This document shows, in pieces, positions 6,455-8,577 of a DNA stretch of 8,577 nt. Under the pieces are notes generated by a model that had not been told where the DNA came from, ran no database searches, and saw nothing but the letters and a program-made list of their open reading frames with translations. The position numbers were made by a program, and so were the translations under genes. Position 1 is the stretch's first letter; each line of letters begins with the position of its first letter. Origin of the DNA: Cyanobacteria bacterium UBA11370 (GTDB lineage: Bacteria; Cyanobacteriota; Cyanobacteriia; Cyanobacteriales; Coleofasciculaceae); the NCBI GenBank assembly GCA_003486645.1, contig DNGI01000466.1, positions 1 through 8,577 of the forward strand. The letters are read 5' to 3'.

Positions 6455-6757
6455 TTACACTGCTAGAGGTTCAGGGAGGGGTTCAATTGAGCAATAGCAT
6501 GATGGAGTCAACCGTGCGGTTTTAATATTATGATTGATACCATGTACCATAATTCTTACAGTGTTAGGACTCTGAACTAGAGTAGTCTGGAAAAATACAT
6601 CGTATTTGGCAAGGGCAATTCCTCTACCAGTCTGACCCGTTTCATAAACATCCCATTTAAAATGAATATTGAAGTCATTGAAGTTACGGACTTGCCAAAT
6701 CGCAAAGCCCTCAGTCCATCCCACGCTGGTTAGTTGTAGCTTGATAAAACTTTTCAT
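6455..6757 (-). CDS. Small hypothetical beta-rich protein
   Basis: This 100-residue protein is encoded facing hsdR. GAGGGA (complement of 6765-6770) lies seven bases before its ATG, a good ribosome site that supports a real gene. There is no signal peptide or membrane segment. The middle reads as a series of strands: a W-Q-V-R-N-F-N-D-F block, F-K-W-D-V-Y-E-T-G-Q-T-G-R-G, Y-D-V-F-F-Q-T-T, and N-T-V-R-I-M-V-H-G. This pattern recalls a small beta-sandwich module (W-x-V-R-N-x-N, then D-V-Y-x-T-x-Q-x-G-x-G, then N-T-x-R-I-x-V-x-G) that I associate with the ends of larger, often exported, cyanobacterial proteins; that link is from memory and unsure. It could be a free-standing copy or the leftover end of a bigger gene. 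The short C-terminal tail (SIEPLPEPLAV) looks non-conserved. No function can be assigned. Confidence 0.55.
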   Translation of the reverse strand: MKSFIKLQLTSVGWTEGFAIWQVRNFNDFNIHFKWDVYETGQTGRGIALAKYDVFFQTTLVQSPNTVRIMVHGINHNIKTARLTPSCYCSIEPLPEPLAV

Positions 6758-6894
6758 TGTCTAATCCCTCTAACGCATTTTTTATAATGCTTCCAAGCTG
6801 GCTAGTTTGAGTATGGACGGTTGATGTTGGAAATTAGGTTTGTTTTATGTCTAACTTATGTATATGTTAGGAATTTTGGATGGGACTGGTAGTG

Positions 6895-6962
6895 GCTAAT
6901 CGCTAATCCAAGACAGGCAGACAAAAAATTATCAATATAGCAATTAACAATTAGCCATTAGC
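6895..6962. repeat. Inverted repeat GCTAATCGCTAAT / ATTAGCCATTAGC
   Basis: The arm 6895-6907 and the arm 6950-6962 are reverse complements at 12 of 13 positions, 42 bases apart. Each arm is itself a near-doubling of GCTAAT. Such GCTAAT-rich patches are common between cyanobacterial genes; the pair could fold into a hairpin. Confidence 0.65.
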
Positions 6963-6983
6963 AATGCCTCAGTTTATAAATAG

Positions 6984-7161
6984 GGGTCTTTCGTACTTAG
7001 TATGCCAAACTATCAGTTTAAGTAGATCAAAAGCAAACTATGTCTCAATTAAACGCATTGTGTAGCCTTTCATTAACTAAGTTAATGCTATAAATTCTTG
7101 CTCTTCAAGGATTTATGGCATTATTTTAAGACAAATTAGCATACTAAGTACGGAAGAACCC
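6984..7161. mobile_element. MITE-like non-autonomous element, about 178 bp, with ~25-bp terminal inverted repeats
   Basis: The left end (6984-7008, starting GGGTCTTTCGTACTTAGTATG) and the reverse complement of the right end (7136-7161, starting GGGTTCTTCCGTACTTAGTA) match with one gap and two mismatches, including 14 identical bases, CGTACTTAGTATGC. The interior has no open frame long enough for a transposase, so movement would need an enzyme supplied in trans by a related insertion sequence. The interior holds a strong hairpin (7083-7123). I see no obvious target-site duplication, and an SRPBCC gene remnant begins exactly at the right end, so the flanks have probably been rearranged. I cannot name the parent IS family. 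Confidence 0.78.
7083..7123. repeat. Hairpin inside the MITE-like element
   Basis: Bases 7083-7100 pair with 7106-7123: 18 consecutive pairs, 16 Watson-Crick and 2 G-T, around a CTCTT loop. It overlaps a separate perfect palindrome, CATTAACT-A-AGTTAATG at 7071-7087, so two alternative folds are possible. There is no T-run right after the stem, so it is not a standard intrinsic terminator. Confidence 0.75.
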
Positions 7162-7363
7162 ATTTTCTCATTGGATTCATCGTCACCAATTTGCTGAAGA
7201 AGGAGGGAAAACTCGACTGACTGACTCGATAGAATTTGCCTTACCAGGAGGTTGGTTGGTTGAGATGCTGTTTGGTTGGTGGGTAATCGCGCAACTGGAA
7301 CAATTATTTGCCTATCGCCATCAAGTAACGCAACAAGAATGCGATCGCACTTCTGATTCCTAA
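7160..7363 (+). pseudogene. C-terminal remnant of an SRPBCC-family (START/cyclase-like) protein
   Basis: The frame reads P-F-S-H-W-I-H-R-H-Q-F-A-E-E-G-G, then T-R-L-T-D-S-I-E-F-A-L-P-G-G-W, and Q-L-E-Q-L-F-A-Y-R-H before TAA at 7361-7363. This is the characteristic last third of SRPBCC ligand-binding proteins (G-P-F-x-x-W-x-H-x-H-x-F, then T-x-x-x-D-x-I-x-Y-x-L-P-x-G, then L-x-x-x-F-x-Y-R). About 67 codons remain, compared with about 150 in the family. The similarity starts exactly at the right end of the MITE-like element, and the N-terminal part is not found to its left, so the gene was cut by insertion and deletion. There is no start codon in a suitable place. A HIP1 site lies near the end (7341-7348), and the stop codon falls in a TCCTAAC tandem repeat. 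Confidence 0.75.
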
Positions 7364-7384
7364 CTCCTAACTCCTAACTCCTGA
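7358..7384. repeat. Tandem heptamer repeat TCCTAAC
   Basis: Three perfect TCCTAAC units (7358-7378) and a partial fourth (TCCTGA) follow one another. The first unit supplies the stop codon of the SRPBCC remnant. The array lies between that remnant and the end of the channel gene and resembles cyanobacterial heptamer repeats. Confidence 0.85.
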
Positions 7385-7390
7385 ATTCTG

Positions 7391-8416
7391 CTATAAAGGT
7401 CGTGGTTTCTCGGAAGCGACGACAATCAAATAGTCGTTATTTTCAAATAGATACTCTGTTGGAGGGTTAGAAATGACTTCACCTTCACTCCCTTTTTGTA
7501 CGGCTAAAATTATACTTTTATAGGCTTGTTTCATATAGGTAAATACCTCAATAAAGGAAAGCCCTATTTGAGAGGTAGGAAGGGGAATTTTATAGAGTTG
7601 ATTGCCATCTTGAGAACTCAACAGATCCAAGATAACTTGACTTATTCCATGATTGAGAGTGGCTTGGGAAATGAGCATACTACTGAATTGACTACTCACA
7701 ATGATTTCATCCGCTTTAGCCCGCTTGCACGTTTGAACATATCCTTCATCAACAAGTTCAACAATGGTATAAATATTGGGATTAATACTTTCTACGGTTA
7801 GGGTGGATAATATAACTTTTGCATCACGAGCGGTATAATCTAAGCTATCATCGCCTAAAATTATAATCGTCTTACCTTTAACTAAATTGGCACGATGTAG
7901 AGTTTCATCAGACACCTGACCTTGAATAAAGAATAAATTTTTATCCTCAATCGGTTTTCGTTCTAAGTTGGCAATTAATACAATTGGAGTGTGTTGAGTT
8001 TGAGGTTCTAGACGTAACTCATTAACAATCACTCTCGCGCGATAATTCCATTCACATAAAATAATATGATTTTCAAAATTATACGAATTCATCCCCAGAT
8101 TCTCCTTGATTTTTTGACCAATTAGAAGACTGGCAATTGTAGCACTCAAGGTAGCGAGTAAACCGATACCAACAACCATATTAATAATAGCAATAAGGCG
8201 ACCGCCAAGGGTGACAGGAGCAATATCTCCATAGCCAACTGTTGTTAAGGTAACAATACTCCACCACAACGCATCAATGAAGGATAAATTAGGTTCTAGC
8301 CAAGATGAGGCAATTGCCGTAATTGTAATCAGTATGGCAATAAATAAAAGAAGGCGATCCAGCTTTTCACGCCGCAATAAAAGCCAGAGTTTATAGAAGT
8401 TTTGAGGAGCATTCAT
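7391..8416 (-). CDS. Two-transmembrane potassium channel with RCK (TrkA-N/TrkA-C) domains
   Basis: This 341-residue protein should form a tetrameric K+ channel in the plasma membrane, gated by its cytoplasmic RCK ring, as in MthK. In order it has a basic N-terminus (RREKLDR, 15-21), TM1 at about 22-39, a pore helix (IDALWWSIVTLT, about 47-58), the selectivity filter T59-V-G-Y-G-D64, TM2 at about 74-99, an RCK-N domain (about 115-235; HIILCEWNYRA, then a TIIILGDDS strand and VELVDEG) and an RCK-C domain to the end (IGLSFIEVF, YLIVVA). The usual glycine in the CGWN turn is E122, and the position of the MthK Ca2+ ligand D184 appears to be Q167, so the gating ligand probably differs from MthK's Ca2+. 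No clear Shine-Dalgarno precedes ATG 8416; a second ATG four bases upstream is out of frame. A possible small membrane peptide gene ends 12 bp upstream. No link to the restriction locus is apparent. Confidence 0.94.
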   Translation of the reverse strand: MNAPQNFYKLWLLLRREKLDRLLLFIAILITITAIASSWLEPNLSFIDALWWSIVTLTTVGYGDIAPVTLGGRLIAIINMVVGIGLLATLSATIASLLIGQKIKENLGMNSYNFENHIILCEWNYRARVIVNELRLEPQTQHTPIVLIANLERKPIEDKNLFFIQGQVSDETLHRANLVKGKTIIILGDDSLDYTARDAKVILSTLTVESINPNIYTIVELVDEGYVQTCKRAKADEIIVSSQFSSMLISQATLNHGISQVILDLLSSQDGNQLYKIPLPTSQIGLSFIEVFTYMKQAYKSIILAVQKGSEGEVISNPPTEYLFENNDYLIVVASEKPRPL

Positions 8417-8428
8417 TCATGAAAATTA

Positions 8429-8527
8429 TTAGCCAAAAGACACAGCCAAAAAGTAAGCGAGTACGATGAACCCAACACCTGTTATGAAAACCAGGAATAG
8501 AAGACAGAACTGATCAGTATTACACAT
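8429..8527 (-). CDS. Possible 32-residue single-span membrane peptide upstream of the K+ channel
   Basis: On the strand of the channel gene an ATG at 8527 opens a 32-codon frame ending in two stops (TAA at 8429-8431, then TAA), 12 bp before the channel start. The peptide begins MCNTDQFC and then is almost wholly hydrophobic (about residues 7-31, with G17-V-G19 in the middle), like one membrane helix. A GTG directly before the ATG is the only other start; an in-frame TAA follows three codons upstream. No good ribosome site is seen, and T-rich strands give hydrophobic frames by chance, so this is uncertain. I do not recognise it as a known small photosystem, NDH or cytochrome b6f subunit. If real, its spacing would suggest co-expression with the channel. 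Confidence 0.35.
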   Translation of the reverse strand: MCNTDQFCLLFLVFITGVGFIVLAYFLAVSFG

Positions 8528-8563
8528 CACGCTAATTTAATTGTTTCTACCTGAGTTGAAAAT

Positions 8564-8577
8564 GGGGAGTGGGGAGT
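8564..8577. repeat. GGGGAGT tandem heptamer repeat, cut by window end
   Basis: Two perfect GGGGAGT units run into the end of the window; more probably follow. This is a familiar heptamer class of cyanobacterial intergenic repeats. Confidence 0.75.

Larger units (their letters stand above)
6758..7159. other. 402-bp stretch without a recognised gene
   Basis: Next to the ATG at 6757 this holds the ribosome site and presumed promoter of the - strand gene; an AT-rich TATAAT-like patch lies at 6783-6788, but no convincing -35/-10 pair can be set. CTAAC / GTTAG arms around 6851-6870 could form a weak hairpin. An imperfect inverted repeat (6895-6962) and the MITE-like element (6984-7161) fill the rest. 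I see no RNA gene. Confidence 0.6.

Noticed and set aside
6356..6466. A 36-codon + strand frame after hsdR
   Set aside because: It has no ribosome site, no recognised similarity, and overlaps the end of the better-supported - strand gene.
7526..7801. A + strand frame opposite the potassium channel
   Set aside because: It is antisense to conserved RCK-C coding sequence and resembles nothing.

Overview
The window comes from a cyanobacterium. Five copies of the HIP1 octamer GCGATCGC (90-97, 3297-3304, 5292-5299, 6332-6339, 7341-7348) fall in 8.6 kb, where about 0.1 would be expected by chance. There are also short tandem heptamer/octamer repeats, a palindromic repeat of a cyanobacterial kind, and proteins of cyanobacterial families. 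I cannot name the genus; a filamentous, repeat-rich lineage is a guess.

Positions 1-6248, all on the + strand, are a rearranged type I restriction-modification locus. In order they hold: the C-terminal part of hsdM (cut by the window edge); a 1.4-kb island with two toxin-antitoxin modules, VapB-like/VapC (PIN RNase) and MntA/HepT (nucleotidyltransferase/HEPN RNase); a second, diverged copy of the last ~18 codons of hsdM, joined through TGATG to an hsdS gene broken after about 43 codons; a small PD-(D/E)XK nuclease-fold protein of a family common in cyanobacteria; and a full-length hsdR. Methylase and translocase/nuclease subunits are therefore present (hsdM only as far as the window shows), but the DNA-recognition subunit is lost here. 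Unless an HsdS is encoded elsewhere, the complex should be unable to recognise its target.

Positions 6249-7390 are low-density, repeat-rich sequence: a purine octamer tandem repeat, a small hypothetical beta-rich protein on the - strand (6455-6757), an imperfect inverted repeat, a 178-bp MITE-like element with ~25-bp terminal inverted repeats (6984-7161), and, touching its right end, the C-terminal remnant of an SRPBCC-family gene.

Positions 7391-8416 (- strand) encode a two-transmembrane, RCK-domain potassium channel. A possible 32-codon single-span membrane peptide lies just upstream on the same strand (8429-8527). The window ends in a GGGGAGT tandem repeat.

The most notable points are the TA island flanked by duplicated hsdM tails, the loss of hsdS beside a stand-alone nuclease-fold gene, the reversal of strand composition between the hsdM/TA half and hsdR, and the palindromic repeat carried in frame inside hsdM.
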